Counted from the first letter of the stretch, positions 10,872 through 23,077 are shown. The stretch is 64,000 bases of DNA from Chlamydomonas reinhardtii (GCF_000002595.2 NC_057016.1:2000515-2064514); one strand, 5' to 3'. Notes: generated by a model from the letters alone, not told the origin. Made by a program: numbers and translations.

Positions 10872-13800
10872 TTAAAGCAGAGCGCTGCCCTTGATCGCCT
10901 CAATCAGGATGAGGCTAGTCAGGCCCATCATGGCGGCGCGGCCGTTGATCTTCTCAACCTGTCATGAGACATGGAGGTAATGGGAGCATTGGAAAGTCAA
11001 AAGCAGTGTGCAAAAGGCGCGTGCAGGCTGTGTGCAGGAGAACGGAGGGAGGCGAAGCGACAGCCTTGGGGCCCTTGAAAATGAGGGCACACAGGGACCC
11101 CAGGTACCGGCTGTCAACCCCAAGCCGCCTACCCATCAAAATAGGCCGTAGTCCAGCAGCAGACATTCCCATGCTCGCAGCAACAGCAGCAAACCCTTCC
11201 ATCGCGCATACACTCACCCAGGGCGTGAGCGGGCCGAAGGCCTCCCCAGTGTTGGATCCAAGCATGATGGGCATGAGCGAGGCGTAGGTGATGAAGGTGA
11301 TGACCATCAGGACCTGTGGCAGGTGAGGGGAGGCGGCGTTGGCGACAGCGGGACGCATGTAGGCGGCGGCGCAACCAGCACAAGATGGGAGGCAGGATTC
11401 ATACTTTGCAGTACACGGATGAGGGGACGAACACGGTGTGCACGTGTGACCCGTCGTGGGCCAAGCAGATCACGCCAAGCAAACAAGCCAACCACCACGG
11501 GCTGCCGCGCCCCGGGGGCTTTCACATGTGGGAAGCCAACTTTGGGTCAAAGCCGGCTTAACAGGCGAAGCCGATTCACGTGCGAAACCAACTATGTTTC
11601 AACCTTGCTTCGTCTCTCTTGCTTATTACTCAGGTACGTGGACACGCAACTGACGTGTGGGCGCGGGTGTGGGTGGCCTTCACCTTTACCTTCACCTTCA
11701 CCTTCACCCACACCTTCACCTTCACCCTCACCCTCAGCACGCTACTAGCCGCCCACAATCTCCACGTCACTGTCGCTGTCGCTGGCCAGGTCCATGGCCT
11801 CGGCCTTGCGCAGGGCGTCCGCCAGCTTGGCGTGCTTGCTGAGCCGCTTCCAGTTGTTCCAGCGGCTGTAGTGGCGGGCGCACAGTGGCACGCCGTTGGC
11901 CCCCCAGCGCTTCACCGCCGGAGTCTCCTCCTGCTCCACCTCGCACGCCGCACAGCTGCCCAGTGGCTTGCCGTGTACCTTGCCCTGTGCCTTGTTGCAG
12001 GCAATCACAGTCTGCTTGCGGCCCGCGGCCACCGCCTCGGCGTTGGCTGGGTCGAAAATCCCCTTCCCGCGCTCGAAGCACGCAGCGCCGCCCTGCTTGC
12101 CGCCAGCCCGACCGCGGATGCGGCAGCCAATCTGGTAGGCCGCTGGCTGGATATCCAGCGGCATCATGGGCAGCGGCCGTGTTGGCTGGCATGCTTGCGC
12201 CGCTGGCGCCGCCGCTGCTGCTGCCGTGTCCATGGCCGACGCCAGCGCCTTCAGCTGCACAGAGCTGCGAGGCCCGAGGTCTGCCACCCGCGTCAGGCTC
12301 CACTTGTCGGGCTTGCCGTCGGGCTAGAGTCGCATTTTGGGTACTAGTAGCCATTGACGGCAAGCCCGACAAGTGGAGCCTGACGCGGGTGGCAGACCTC
12401 GGGCCACGCAGCTCTGTGCAGCTGAAGGCGCTGGCGTCGGCCATGGACACGGCAGCAGCAGCGGCGGCGCCAGCGGCGCAAGCATGCCAGCCAACACGGC
12501 CGCTGCCCATGATGCCGCTGGATATCCAGCCAGCGGCCTACCAGATTGGCTGCCGCATCTGCGGTCGGGCTGGCGGCGCCGCCTGCTTCGAGCGCGGGAA
12601 GGGGATTTTCGACCCAGCCAACGTCGAGGCGGTGGCCGGGGGCCGCAAGCAGACTGTGATTGCCTGCAACAAGGCACAGGGCGAGGCACACCGCAAGCCA
12701 CTGGGCAGCTGCGCGGCGTGCGAGGTGGAGCAGGAGGAGACTCCGGCGGTGAAGCGCTGGGGGGCCAACGGCGTGCCGCTGTGCGCCCGCCACAACAGCC
12801 GCTGGAACAACTGGAAGCGGCTCGGCAAGAACGCCAAGCTGGCGGACGCCCTGCGCAAGGCCGAGGCCATGGACCTGGCCAGCGACAGCGACAGTGACGT
12901 GGAGATTGTGGGCGGCTCATAGCGTGCTGAGGGTGAGGGTGAAGGTGAAGGTGTGGGTGAAGGTGAAGGTGTGGGTGTGGGTGAAGGTGAAGGTGTGGGT
13001 GAAGGTGAAGGTGAGGGTGAGGACCTTCACTCCTTCGCCGAGGTTAGGCCTGGGGGTGCTTACGGGACCCTGTCCTAACTTTGCCTCTTACTGCTCGACC
13101 AGGTTTCAGTCCATGCGGATCTGTTCGTTTCAGCCACCATACCACCCAAACCCTTGTGCGCCCCCGCGTTCGCGGCTTCTTACCTTGTGCCCATCCCTCC
13201 TCAACCCCGATCCCGGCACCGACTACCTGCATCCGCAGACCTGACCCAAACCGCAATTCATTTCACCCGAACGTTTGCGCCCTTCATGTGCACACACCTT
13301 CAAAATGATGCGCATCCCCATCCCCAGGTCAGCGGCATCAGCTTATCCCGCCAACTACACACGGTTTCTCCCTTGGGATACCCAGCTCCCAAGTCCCCAC
13401 GCCCCACCGTGCTCGCTGCCAAGAAAGGGCCCCCCCCGCCTCCCATCGAGCCCACGCGCCCCTCACCAGCACGGGCTGCTCCGCCAGCTGCTCGCCCACG
13501 GACTTGCCGCTGGTGATCTCGCCGAGCACAGCAGTCACCACAGACACCATGGCGATACTGTCGCACACACACGCACGGGGCCGCGCAGGTCAGTGCGGTG
13601 CTTCCAGACCTAGGGTGCGGCCGGGGTGCACTGAAACGTGCCACTCCTCCAGGCAGTTACGGAGAACTGAATGAGAAAGACATTGCGCGCGGACCCGGCG
13701 GGCCTTTCTGCAAGCAACATGCGCGTCCATTCAACACGCCCGTCCATGCAACACCCCAGCCAACGCGCGCCTTTGCAACCGCTCTCACCGGCCGTTGTTG

Positions 13801-14186
13801 ATCTCAGCGGCGGGACCCTTCATGCCCACAACATCTGCGCAGGTGTGCGGCGTGTCAAGGTACTCAGGAAGGCCCGGAAGGTGATCGTTCAGTACCATGG
13901 GCGAGTGAGGATGGTGTCCGACCTCAGGGTGCTGCACCCAGTCGCAACTCAAATCGCCCGCCTCGTCGCTCTTATCTAGATCACGCAACAACAAGACTCT
14001 CATTATTACAAACGCACCTCCCAGGCCCTTGGGCTTGAGGTCGCCCCCGGATGGCAGCACGATGGGGCTCTCCAGCCGCTTCTCGGCCTCAGCAGCAGCG
14101 CGAACTACCACAGAGCGAGTCGAGCGGCGCAGGCTGACACGGCTCAGGCCAGCCGGAGAGGCAGTGAAGGCGCGGATAGTGGCCAT
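10872..14186 (-). CDS. ELIP: early light-induced protein (ELIP), chloroplast
   Basis: Five exons: 14186-14018, 13834-13789, 13557-13467, 11313-11218, 10958-10872; phases join to 162 residues. The N-terminus (MATIRAFTASPAGLSR, rich in Ser/Arg/Ala) is a chloroplast transit peptide. Helix I carries the LHC signature GPAAEINNGRIAM, helix II is VLMVITFITYASLMPIML, and helix III carries EKINGRAAMMGL. Three helices with the two ExxNGR chlorophyll-binding motifs define the ELIP family of thylakoid photoprotective pigment carriers. The start is the first ATG in the exon; a TTG-initiated extension upstream is not needed. Intron 4 (11314-13466) is about 2.15 kb because it contains a large palindrome. 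The promoter must lie within about 180 bp, since the upstream gene's poly(A) signal is at about 14364. Confidence 0.9.
11745..12287 (-). CDS. Cys-rich protein in left arm of palindrome
   Basis: About 180 residues, running outward and ending VEIVGG-stop. It has Cys pairs spread over the middle (GCRIRGRAGG, AACFERG, VIACNKAQG, SCAACEVEQ), then PLCARHYSRWNNWKRL and an acidic SDSDSDVEIVGG tail. The Cys/His spacing with a following basic-aromatic helix suggests a metal-binding, possibly DNA-binding module, but the family is not recognised. It carries a three-residue insert (KQG) and an Arg in place of one Cys compared with the right-arm copy. The start is uncertain; the frame remains open towards the palindrome centre. 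Confidence 0.45.
   Translation of the reverse strand: MADLGPRSSVQLKALASAMDTAAAAAAPAAQACQPTRPLPMMPLDIQPAAYQIGCRIRGRAGGKQGGAACFERGKGIFDPANAEAVAAGRKQTVIACNKAQGKVHGKPLGSCAACEVEQEETPAVKRWGANGVPLCARHYSRWNNWKRLSKHAKLADALRKAEAMDLASDSDSDVEIVGG
12352..12921 (+). CDS. Cys-rich protein in right arm of palindrome
   Basis: Mirror copy of the left-arm frame, about 190 residues, reading outward to the same SDSDSDVEIVGG end plus one Ser. Here the first Cys pair is complete (GCRICGRAGG), so this copy is more likely to be functional if either is. The substitutions between the arms keep the frame open. The frame continues upstream through the centre into the antisense of the left arm, so its true start cannot be fixed. 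Confidence 0.45.
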
Positions 14187-14483
14187 TTTCCTCAGCAAGC
14201 TGCTCTAGTTTCAATGACTAAAGTTTCAAGTAGATGCGAAAAAAATGAAATGACAGTGTACCATATGGTATTTGCTGGTCTTTGATTGCCGAGTGCCTTT
14301 GCTTGCCGATGCACTGATACCTGCAGTTTCGCGGATTTACTCTCAATGCATCAAACATACATATCCTTACAGCTGCAAAGCAGGAGCCCGAGCGAGTGTG
14401 CTCGTGCGAGTTCGGCCACTTTGGATGGCAACTTGGATGCCTAGAGTCCCCAGCGTCCCCAACCAGTTTCTTCCGGAACGTGC
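14187..14483. promoter_or_regulatory. ELIP promoter / oxygenase gene terminator region
   Basis: Only about 300 bp separate the stop of the upstream minus-strand oxygenase gene (14484) from the ELIP ATG (14186). TTACA at about 14364-14368 gives a minus-strand TGTAA poly(A) signal for the oxygenase gene, leaving under 200 bp for the ELIP promoter and 5' UTR. Confidence 0.5.
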
Positions 14484-17400
14484 TCAGCGGGCGTGCGTCA
14501 TGTGTGAGGAGGTGTCGGGGGCGTGGTGTTGCTGGTTCAGACCCATATTCCGCAGCTCCTGCCGCCGCTGCCGCAGTGCCGACGGCGTTAGGCCCTGCGC
14601 CAGTGATGCAGGCACATGGTCATGGGTCTGCGACTAGCAAGCTATGGCAGTGAACGGCACTGCAGTCCTCCTAAGACAAATGAGTAGCTCACCCACAGCT
14701 GGCATCAGCCTACGCCTGCGCATGCATGCTTTGGCATGCTTCCCGTGCCTTACCAGCCCGCCTGACCCTGCCTGCCCAGGCGTATCCCACGCCACGCGCT
14801 CCACAGGCCATCACGCTGCCCCCAACACCCGGGACCCACCCAATCCCACCCCTGCCCTAGCCCTCTCCCCAGCCACCCCTCTCCTCACCCTGAAGCTCTC
14901 CACCAGCGCTGCGGCGGACGGCAGCCCCAGCACCGCTGCCAGCAGCTGCTGCGCGCCAGCCTCCAGACGCGCCACACGTGTGCCCAGCGCGGCGCACCCT
15001 GCCGGACCGCGGGGGCGCGAGGGCACGGGGCCAGGCATGTGTGATCAAGAATTGGGGAGGACACGGGGCAGGCACCCCTGCCTCGGGAGTAGGGAGCAGG
15101 GAGCCGGGCAGCACTAGGAGCCCCGTACAGGCGGTCCACATCCCAGCCGCCCAGCCGCCAACCCACCCGTCCGCAGCTGTGAACGGACCCCCCCCCGGGC
15201 ACCCCATGCCGCATGGGCTTATTGCCGCCTGAGACCAGCTCTCACCGTCTTTGGTCTCGGGTATGCCGCTGGCCGCCTCCTCCGCCAGCAGGTCCCTCAG
15301 CAGGGCGGTGGCTCCGGCCTGGGCGCTGGGCTTGCTGGTGGCGCCCGGCATGACCTGGACAGCAGGAGCAGGAGTTGAGTGATTGGGGGCGGAGGCGGAG
15401 ATGCACCACACCAAGCTACCGGACCACAGGGATACTGGTGACTGGCACCTTGGTGGCGGGAGCGGCACGCTAGTTCGCTGCGGTGCCTGCCCCTTACGTC
15501 ACCACCTCCAGGTCCCGCTTGCAACCGCGGGCCCACAAGCACAGCATCCCGTTCGGCGCTGCGCGGCGCCGTGGCCATCTTGCCCGCTCCTCTGCCCGCC
15601 ACGCAGCCCCCTCCCCTCCCCGCCCCGCGGCCACCCCCTGCGACCCACCCGTGCCGCCGCCAGTGCTGCCGCGTGCTCGCCCGCGTCGAAGTACCACAGG
15701 GTCACTGCGTGCCGCTGGGCCGCGCCGTGGGTGGGCATCACCTGTGGCGGCGCAGCGGGAGCCATATGGGTCAACGGGCGTCACGCGGCGTGCGGACGGT
15801 GGGAGATGAGGGAGGGCGGAGGAAGGTGCGGGAAATGCGGGGATGGTAAACGCCATGAACACGTGCGTCTGGCACCTTCCAGCCCCCTGCCTGCTTCCCT
15901 TACCTCGTGCGCCACCTCGGCCGATAAGAACACGGCGACACGCCCCGCCACAGGGAGCACGTCCACCTGCTCGGCGGCACCCTGGGGGTGGGGTGGGCGG
16001 GATGGGAATGGGGGCGTGATCGGTGAAGTGATAAGGGTTGCAGTTGCAGGGATCACATGTACAATGGGCGCCGCGGCGTTGATGCACCACATACAAAAAA
16101 AGGAGACATGTTGTGGCAACGATACAGGTGGCGACTGGCTAGGCCGGACGAAGCTATGCGCGAAGCATGCGCGCTTGACGCGCGTGGCGGTAGCTCTAGC
16201 TCTGTACGCGAAACCTCGGCTTATCCGCACACCAGCGGTATGCGAGTTGGGTCCGCAGAGTCCCGACCCCACAACCCCACGCCCACGCCCACGCCCACGC
16301 CTGCCTGGCGCACGGGGAACAGCCTCAGGGCTCCACCCTGCTCCTCCTTCCAGCCGGGGTTGAGGTACGTCAGCACCGTCAGCCGCCGCCCGTCCATACT
16401 GCGGTGGTGCGTGTGGGCGGCGCCGTGTGTTGTTGACATGTGTGTGTGGGGGGGGGGGGGCGGCGGCGGCAGGCTGTGTGTCTGACGTGGATCGACAGGT
16501 GTGGTTGTGTGGATGATGCAGATTGCAGTCGGCAGTGTTGAGCAGCCGCGCGCGTCCCGTAAGACTCACGTGGTGTTGTCGATGTGCTTGGCGAAGCGCG
16601 CGCCCTTGCCCTGCGAGATGGAACGAGTAGGAAGATGAGGGGGCGACGTTGGCAGACTGGGCGTGTCGGTGCCACCCGCAACCTGTCAATCGTCCTTACC
16701 ACCACGACCTCGGACTCCTAGATATAGATTCTGCGCAACAGTCCCAGCTCTGTCTGGCGCTCGCTTTCCTCTGCATCCCACACTCCCTACCCTGCCCGAC
16801 TTTACCCCCTGCACCCCTCTCCTCCTCCTCATTGGGCTCAGCCATGCATTACCCTTCCCCTTCCCCTCCCTCTCCCCTCACCGGGTAAATGGCCATCATG
16901 GCGTCACTCCGCCTGTGCAGCCCAGCCAGATAGGCCAGCCGCGGCCGCAGCCCCTCGAACACCAGCTCGTCCACGTCAGCAAGCAGCTGGGGGGCGGGAG
17001 GTGGGGAGGGGGGTGGGGTACATTCATGATTAGTAAAGGGGGATTGGCAGGAGGCAGACAGGGTGCCAGGGAGGTAGAAGACGGGAGGTAGAACAGCAGA
17101 GGAGGTGCAAGGGATGGGTTGGAGCCGTCAGCCCTACAGCCCATCCCTAGTACTTAAGGCACGGGCGGCCCTCGCCCGTGCCCTCCGTTCCCACCCCACT
17201 CCCCAACCCCCCACGCCGCCGTTACCCCGCCACCCCACGCTCTCCTCCTCGCTTTTCTGCATTGGGTTCGGTTCCATTTGGCCGGGTAGCTACACCCCCT
17301 GGATTCTGGGTTGGCAGTGGTTTATTATGGAGTCGGAATGAACTATCACCACCCACCCACCCACCCAACCACCCAACCACCCACCCACCCACCCCACACA

Positions 17401-19804
17401 CACGCACGCACCCCTGGCTCGCCCGCACCTGCTGCAGCTGCAGGAAGCCGCAGGGCCGCCTGACGCCGTCCTTGACGAAGGCGGTGGCGCCCAGCGCCCC
17501 GTCATCCAGCCACAGCACTACGTCCCCGCGCACGGCGTTGACGGAGATCTGGGCACCCGCCTCGGCCTCCTTGCCCACCCAGATCAGGCTGCGTTGGGGC
17601 GGGGAGGGATGGAGGGCGGGGTTGCAAAGATGGTTGGGAAAGCGGTATAGGATGGAGGACGGGGGGGGGGCGAGGGGATATGTGGCGGGGCGGGGAGGGA
17701 AAGGTGTGGGGAAGAGGGGGTGCGCGCTGCACGGGCCAGCCATGTGCAAATTAAAGCGGCCTGGCACTTGCCAACCTGCTGCCCCGTCCCAGTGCTCCGT
17801 CCCAGTGCCCCGTCCCCGGTGTTCCACGGTCGCCCTCCCCCCGCCCCCTCACCCCGGGCTGTAGTGCTCGTGCATCACCTCAAGCTCCTTGCGTGCCGCC
17901 CGGATCGCGTCTGTGAGTGTGGAAGACGGGCGGGCGCGGTTGTGAGCCTCCACTGCGGTTGGGGCGGCCAGCAGCTGGCGCGACAGCAACTATCGAGGGA
18001 TGCCAAACGGCATCAACCAATCGCCTCGCCCACGACCCGAACCCAGCACCCACGATTACAACTGGCAGCTGCACCTCACACCCCTGGAGTCCCGGACCTA
18101 CACGCTGCAACACACCCACGCACCCGTTCTAACCACCCATTCCACCCACCCACTCCGCCCACCACCCACTCCACGCACCCTCGCTGACGTAGTTGTCCAG
18201 TACGGCGTACCCGTACGCGTCCAGGCTAGCGGCCACCTGGTCCAGCAGCGACCCGCACCGGGCCCGCTGCCGAGCCGCCGCCGCACCGCTGGGCGCCTTG
18301 CGCAGCCCTAGCAGCTCGGCCATGGCGGCCTGTGAGAGGAAGACAACGTGAGGTACCGTAGTATGTGCGTGTGCAAGTTACAAAGATTGATGTGATCAAA
18401 ATAACGGTGCGCAATGCCACTCGCGTGCACTGGCGGCCGGCGCACCTCGCATTCCAGTATCCCCAGCTCTCACCACCAACCTCACTCACAGCCTTCCGGC
18501 GCCGTGCCCCGCCTCTCCCGCCTACATTTCCCTGGTGCCGCGCCCATCTACCCCAGGTGCCTGCCCCTCTTACCACCCCTTGTGTCCGGAGCGCTCTTTG
18601 CCCTTCCAGCCCAACCCACCGTCTGCGCGTGTGCGGTGATGCGCAGTCCGTTGGCAATGGCCAGATACCGGCAGTCGATGGCAGGCGCCACAGGCGGCAG
18701 CCCCGCCGGCAGAGGCGGCGGCGGCGGCAGGTCGGGCGCCGTGAAGGAGAAGCCGGCATCCCGACTGGCCGTGCCACCGGTGGGCTCAAAGGCCGCAGCA
18801 ACCTTCGCGGCATTCACGCGCGCGTCGCCGCGCACCCCCACGCCATCGCCGCCATTGCTGCTGTTCCTGCTGCTGCTGGCGCCGTGGCTGTTGCTGCTAC
18901 TGCCGATGCCGCTCTGGCAGCTGTCGCTGCTGTGGATGGGGCTGTCAGGGGCGGCGGTGCTACTGCTGCTGACAGCGCTGGCCGCCGGAGGGGAGACGCC
19001 GTGCAAGGGGCGTGGGTCGGTGGGGACGGCCGGTGGCGAGTTGCAGTAGAAGTCAGCGTAGAGGGCCGCGTCGTCCACGGCAGTAGCAGCTGCAGCAGCT
19101 GCGCCGGTAGTGAGTGTGGCTGTAGCAGCGCGCGCGGGGCTGGACGATGCTGCTGCACCCGTGGCGCTGGCTGCGCTAACGCATGCATTGGAAGGCTGGC
19201 TGGGCTTTGATGCAGTTGGCGATACGCCCGCCTGCTCCAGTTCTGGTTGGGGCGCAGGCTGAGCCGCGGTCGCCGGTGCTGCTGGGGACGCTACCGCCGG
19301 AGCTTTTGGCGCCGCACGGGGACATGCTTCCACCGCTGCTATTTGGGAGGATGTAGAGGGCAAGTTACAGCTGGTGCATGCCGAGGCCCTTGCTGCTGTT
19401 GCGGGCGGCGGAGGTGGGGGCGCCGTGCTTCGGGCGACCGCCTCGCAGCTGTTTGAAACAGCTGCTGCGCTAGCGTCTCCAAAACCCAGTGAGCTGGGCT
19501 TCCCTGGTGATGCAGCGGCGCACACACCCGCTATACATGATGCCAAGGTAGCTGTAGCTTTTGCCGCAGGCGACGCGGTGAAGGTCAGCCGGCCTGTCTT
19601 CCCGCGCCAGCGAACCCGTGCTGTGTCAGGGTCCACGCCCGTCGGCAGCGGCACGCTCAGAGGAGTGGTCAGCCCCTCCGCCGTCACCACCAGCACGTTG
19701 CAATCATCTCCAGTGATCTCCACGTCGGGCGCTGGACATGGCGCGTGGATGCAGACCACAACCTCGACATCGCCGCCCTCCGCAGTATTAACGCTAAAAT
19801 TCAT
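14484..19804 (-). CDS. CS/PIH1-like domain fused to HIF prolyl hydroxylase-like 2OG-Fe(II) oxygenase
   Basis: Twelve exons: 19804-18620, 18329-18179, 17910-17853, 17588-17429, 16986-16882, 16610-16570, 16398-16305, 15981-15904, 15741-15649, 15354-15246, 14998-14889, 14594-14484; total 764 residues. Residues 1-60 resemble the CS-like beta domain at the C-terminus of PIH1 proteins (PLSVPLPTGVD, then KTGRLTFT). A long Ala/Ser-rich linker follows to about residue 380. The C-terminal half is an EGLN/PHD oxygenase: LDAYGYAVLDNYVSEG, KHIDNT (iron ligands H562 and D564), LTVLTYLNPGW..GGALRLFP, AEVAHEV (H623) and RHAVTLWYFD (R634, 2-oxoglutarate). D-to-H spacing is 59, the same as in human PHD2 (315 to 374). 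The intron after exon 16305 needs either a GC donor or a GT donor six bases earlier. A Gln/Arg-rich helical tail ends the protein. Confidence 0.85.
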
Positions 19805-20175
19805 AATTCAGGTCAGACACATTTGAATCTGGTCCTAGCTCAGGAGCGGGCAAGCAATCAATTCCATCGGTCTCGATTCAAGTTAATCAGAGTTTCGGCG
19901 AAAGCCCCTGTTGTCAAGTAGTATTTATGTATTGTCTCGCATAACAAAAGATACTATACACTGCTTCTGTGCTGCTGCTTGAAGGAACCGTTGACCTGAA
20001 TTGAGTTTTGTGAGAAGCGCCTAAACTGATATCTGCTGCTCGCTGTATACCCAAAATCACATCACCGAACTGAGTTGCAAAGCCAATGGCTGCACAACGC
20101 CGTGCGACACACACGAAGTTGTAAATGTGCATGTGCCGCGGCCTCTGCCGCCGCGCTGATACTTGCACGTCCATC
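19805..20175. promoter_or_regulatory. divergent promoter region
   Basis: The 371 bp between the ATG of the minus-strand oxygenase (19804) and the ATG of the plus-strand Cys-rich gene (20176). It must hold both promoters. It is AT-richer than the flanking coding DNA. No specific factor site is claimed. Confidence 0.5.
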
Positions 20176-23077
20176 ATGACGCCATACCTAGTATGCCTCC
20201 TGATTCTAGGACTTCTAGCAACCGCGGCATCTGGCAGCGACTCGGCGAGCTGTGTGGAGTGCCACCAGGGCTCAGCCGCTGCTGGGCAAGCGTCTCTCGA
20301 CACCGCCTCGCTGGTCGGCGATGCCCCGGCGCTCGATGCCAGCAGATTCGTCGTCACGGCACTGGATCCGGTGGCTAGTCGCCGCCAGCTTCTGCAGGCC
20401 CACAGCCGGGAGGCGCTAGTGAAGGTTCGCACGCTGCTGTCGGAGCAGTTGAAGATGCCGGCGGTGGACAGCGCTAGCATGCGGCGGCGGCGCCTGCTCA
20501 GCCCAGCCAAGCCCGTGTACTCTACACAATGCCTCTACGAAGAGCCCCCGCCTCCTGAGGACTCAGGGGACGCAGCAGGGGACGCACCGCCACCGGACGC
20601 GCCGCCCAGCGCGCCCCCGCCCGACACACCCACCACCAGCACGGACAGTACCGGCAGTGCCGCAGCCACGGCCACCGTTCGCCGGAGCCTCCAGGACACC
20701 ACGTCCCCGGACGCCCCACCCTCTCCCGACGCGCCTTTCTCCCCTCCCTCCCCGCCCACCGCCCCTGACTCCCCGCCCTCACCTCCGGAGACGCCCTCCT
20801 CTCCCCCCTCGCCGCCCTCCCCGCCCGCCCCGCCCCCGACGGGCCGCTGCTACTTGAACCCAGCCGTCATGGCGCACCCGGACTTTCCAGATGCGGAAAG
20901 CCCCACTGAGATCATGCTGATGCGGACCGCGTTTTGGAGCTACCAGTGCATGTTTGAGAACAAGAAGCGGAGGTGGGCGCGCGCGTGTATGCGTACGTGT
21001 GTGTGGTTGCGCATGTGGTGTCAGGAGGAGCTGGTCATGGTGGCACATGCAGCGTGTGCTATTGGCTGTGCGGGCAGTCGCGGCAGGATTGGGATTCCTT
21101 GTGCCTATTCCACTTTTGCGACGCACGCATGTCGCGTGCGTCATCTTTACGCACACATGAGCAGGCACACACGCGCACACGCACCGTATGCAGTATGCAC
21201 ACGCGCGCGAATGTACCCATTACCCCGCCTGTGCAGGTGCGGCACGTACCTGCACCCGCCGTACGACTGCCGCTGGAACGAGTTGCAGGAGCGCTGCATG
21301 GTGGGGCCCGACTTCCTCATCCCGCGCTTTGTGGAGTTCCTGCACTGCCGCGACGACGCCACCATCACGCCCTTCTGGCACCGCTGCTACATGATCCAAG
21401 TGGTGAGGGTGCAGGGCGGGGGGAGGGGGAGGGGGAGGGGGCTTGGCAAGGCGACGGGCAGCGTTGGGTCTGGCCAGGGGAGTCGGAAAGGGGTTTGCGG
21501 GCGCTGTGGGTGGATGTGTGCTGTAGTCGTGATTGCGGAAGTGTGCTACGGAAGTCTCGCACATTCGCGTGAAGCGGGGGCGGGGCAGCTGCAGAAGGGG
21601 TACAAGCAGGGTTGGTGCAAGGCTGGGTGGGCACAGGGCTAAGGAAAGGATGTCCACGCTGGTCGTTGGTACTGGGTCCACGTGTAGGAAGGGCTGGGGT
21701 TCAGCAGGACTGCATGGAGCCCCGCAGCCGGCAGCTCCTCCAATCCCACCCTGTTGCGCATGCCATTCATCGCCGCCGCCCACCCCAAAACCCCACATCC
21801 CGAACCCCCAACCCCCACATCGACACCACCTCGCAGTTGACCGAGGACAGCAGCAACTGCGGCCAGCCGGACGGCGACTGGGCGCGCTGCTGGTTCTTCC
21901 CGGCGCGCGATGACGTGGAGGGGGAGGTGGACACGTGCGGGCCGGACGAGGCGGGCGGCGTGCCGGACCGTGACACGTACGACAGTCTGGTGGCCAGCAT
22001 GCGGAACGGTGAGCGGCAGGGCCACACACGCCAGGACAGATACGGAGAGGGGGGGCTGTAGATACCAGCCCAAAGTAAACCAAACCCAATGCTATGGGGG
22101 CCGGACGCGGACCGAAGCACAGCGCAACAGCGGGCGGTATGGTACCAGTGCCCATGAAGGGGGGAGGTGGGCAAGGAAGAAGGGCAGGGTGGAGGGAACA
22201 CGGGGGGAGAATGGACCCATGGATGCAGGCGACCAGACAGCCGCCGCCGCCATATGGCTCTGCGCAGCACCGCGGCGTGCATGCGCTCACGCGCTGGGCC
22301 TGTCCCCCTCCCGCGCACCAGGCACCTGGGAGCGCGACTGGTACGGCGAGTGCCCAACCGCCGACCTGGTCTACACGCTGGCCTCCGCCTGCCCCTACCC
22401 GGCCGGCGACCAAGGCGACGCCGACTGCGCCGCCGACCCCTCCTGCGTGCTGACGCCCTCGCGCCCCACCGAGTACGGCAGGTGCCGCCTCAAGGACGAT
22501 CTGCTGTGGGACGCCATCTTCGGCGCGGTGGGTACCGGGGTCACACATGGGGAACTGGGTGACTGGGCTTGCCGGGTGCAGCAGCGGTGCGGTTGCGGGG
22601 TGGCAGGAAGCGGGAGTGTGGGCGGGCGCTGCGTGTGTCTGCTGCGCTACGTTGCGTTAGCTGCTGTCGTCCGTTGAGTGTCGCGCGCCTCGTGTGCGCA
22701 GCTGCATTGCAGGCGCGTGCGCTGACGATCTCTACGATCAAAGCCCCTTACCCACAAACGCCTGCAATCCCGTCGGTGGCCAACCACAGGGCTCGGAGCT
22801 GTTCAACATGACTAACGCCGCCATGGCCGAGTGCGCCGCCGCCTCGGGCAGCTATGACGCCTGCATGGCAGCAGGCAGCCTGGCACCGGAGCCCGGCGCG
22901 GCGGTGCCCATCGACGACTCAAAGTTCCCGGATCCCAACCTGACCTTCATTGAGGAGATCACGGACGGCGCCGCGGGTCCCGGGCTGAGGGCGGGTGGGC
23001 TGCTGCTGGCGGTGCTGCTGGCGGCGTCGCTGGCGCTGATGCAGGGGGTGCTTATTGGGGATGGCTGGGCAAGGTGA
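20176..23077 (+). CDS. secreted Cys- and Pro-rich protein with C-terminal membrane anchor
   Basis: Five exons: 20176-20972, 21237-21402, 21837-22008, 22322-22531, 22713-23077; 569 residues. The chosen ATG begins a clean signal peptide (MTPYLVCLLILGLLATAASG); an in-frame ATG 51 bp upstream would only add Cys/Arg. Residues 140-235 are a Pro/Ser/Asp-rich spacer typical of volvocine Hyp-rich wall proteins. The rest holds many cysteines, with blocks CGTYLHPPYDCRW, CWFFPARDD, CPYPAGDQGDADC and CIVLTPS-like text. A hydrophobic segment (GGLLLAVLLAASLALMQGVL) close to the C-terminus suggests a membrane or GPI anchor. The domain is not recognised. TGTAA at 23261 and 23271 ends the mRNA. Confidence 0.75.

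Larger units (their letters stand above)
11684..13020. mobile_element. 1.3-kb palindromic (fold-back) element in ELIP intron 4
   Basis: Two arms of about 640-670 bp, 11684-12322 and 12355-13020, are near-identical reverse complements around a spacer of about 32 bp. Both outer ends are TTCACC/GGTGAA hexamer repeats in inverted orientation. Each arm encodes the same Cys-rich protein, read outward from the centre. It sits wholly in the intron of the ELIP gene. It could be a fold-back transposon or an inverted duplication; no family is recognised. Confidence 0.85.
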
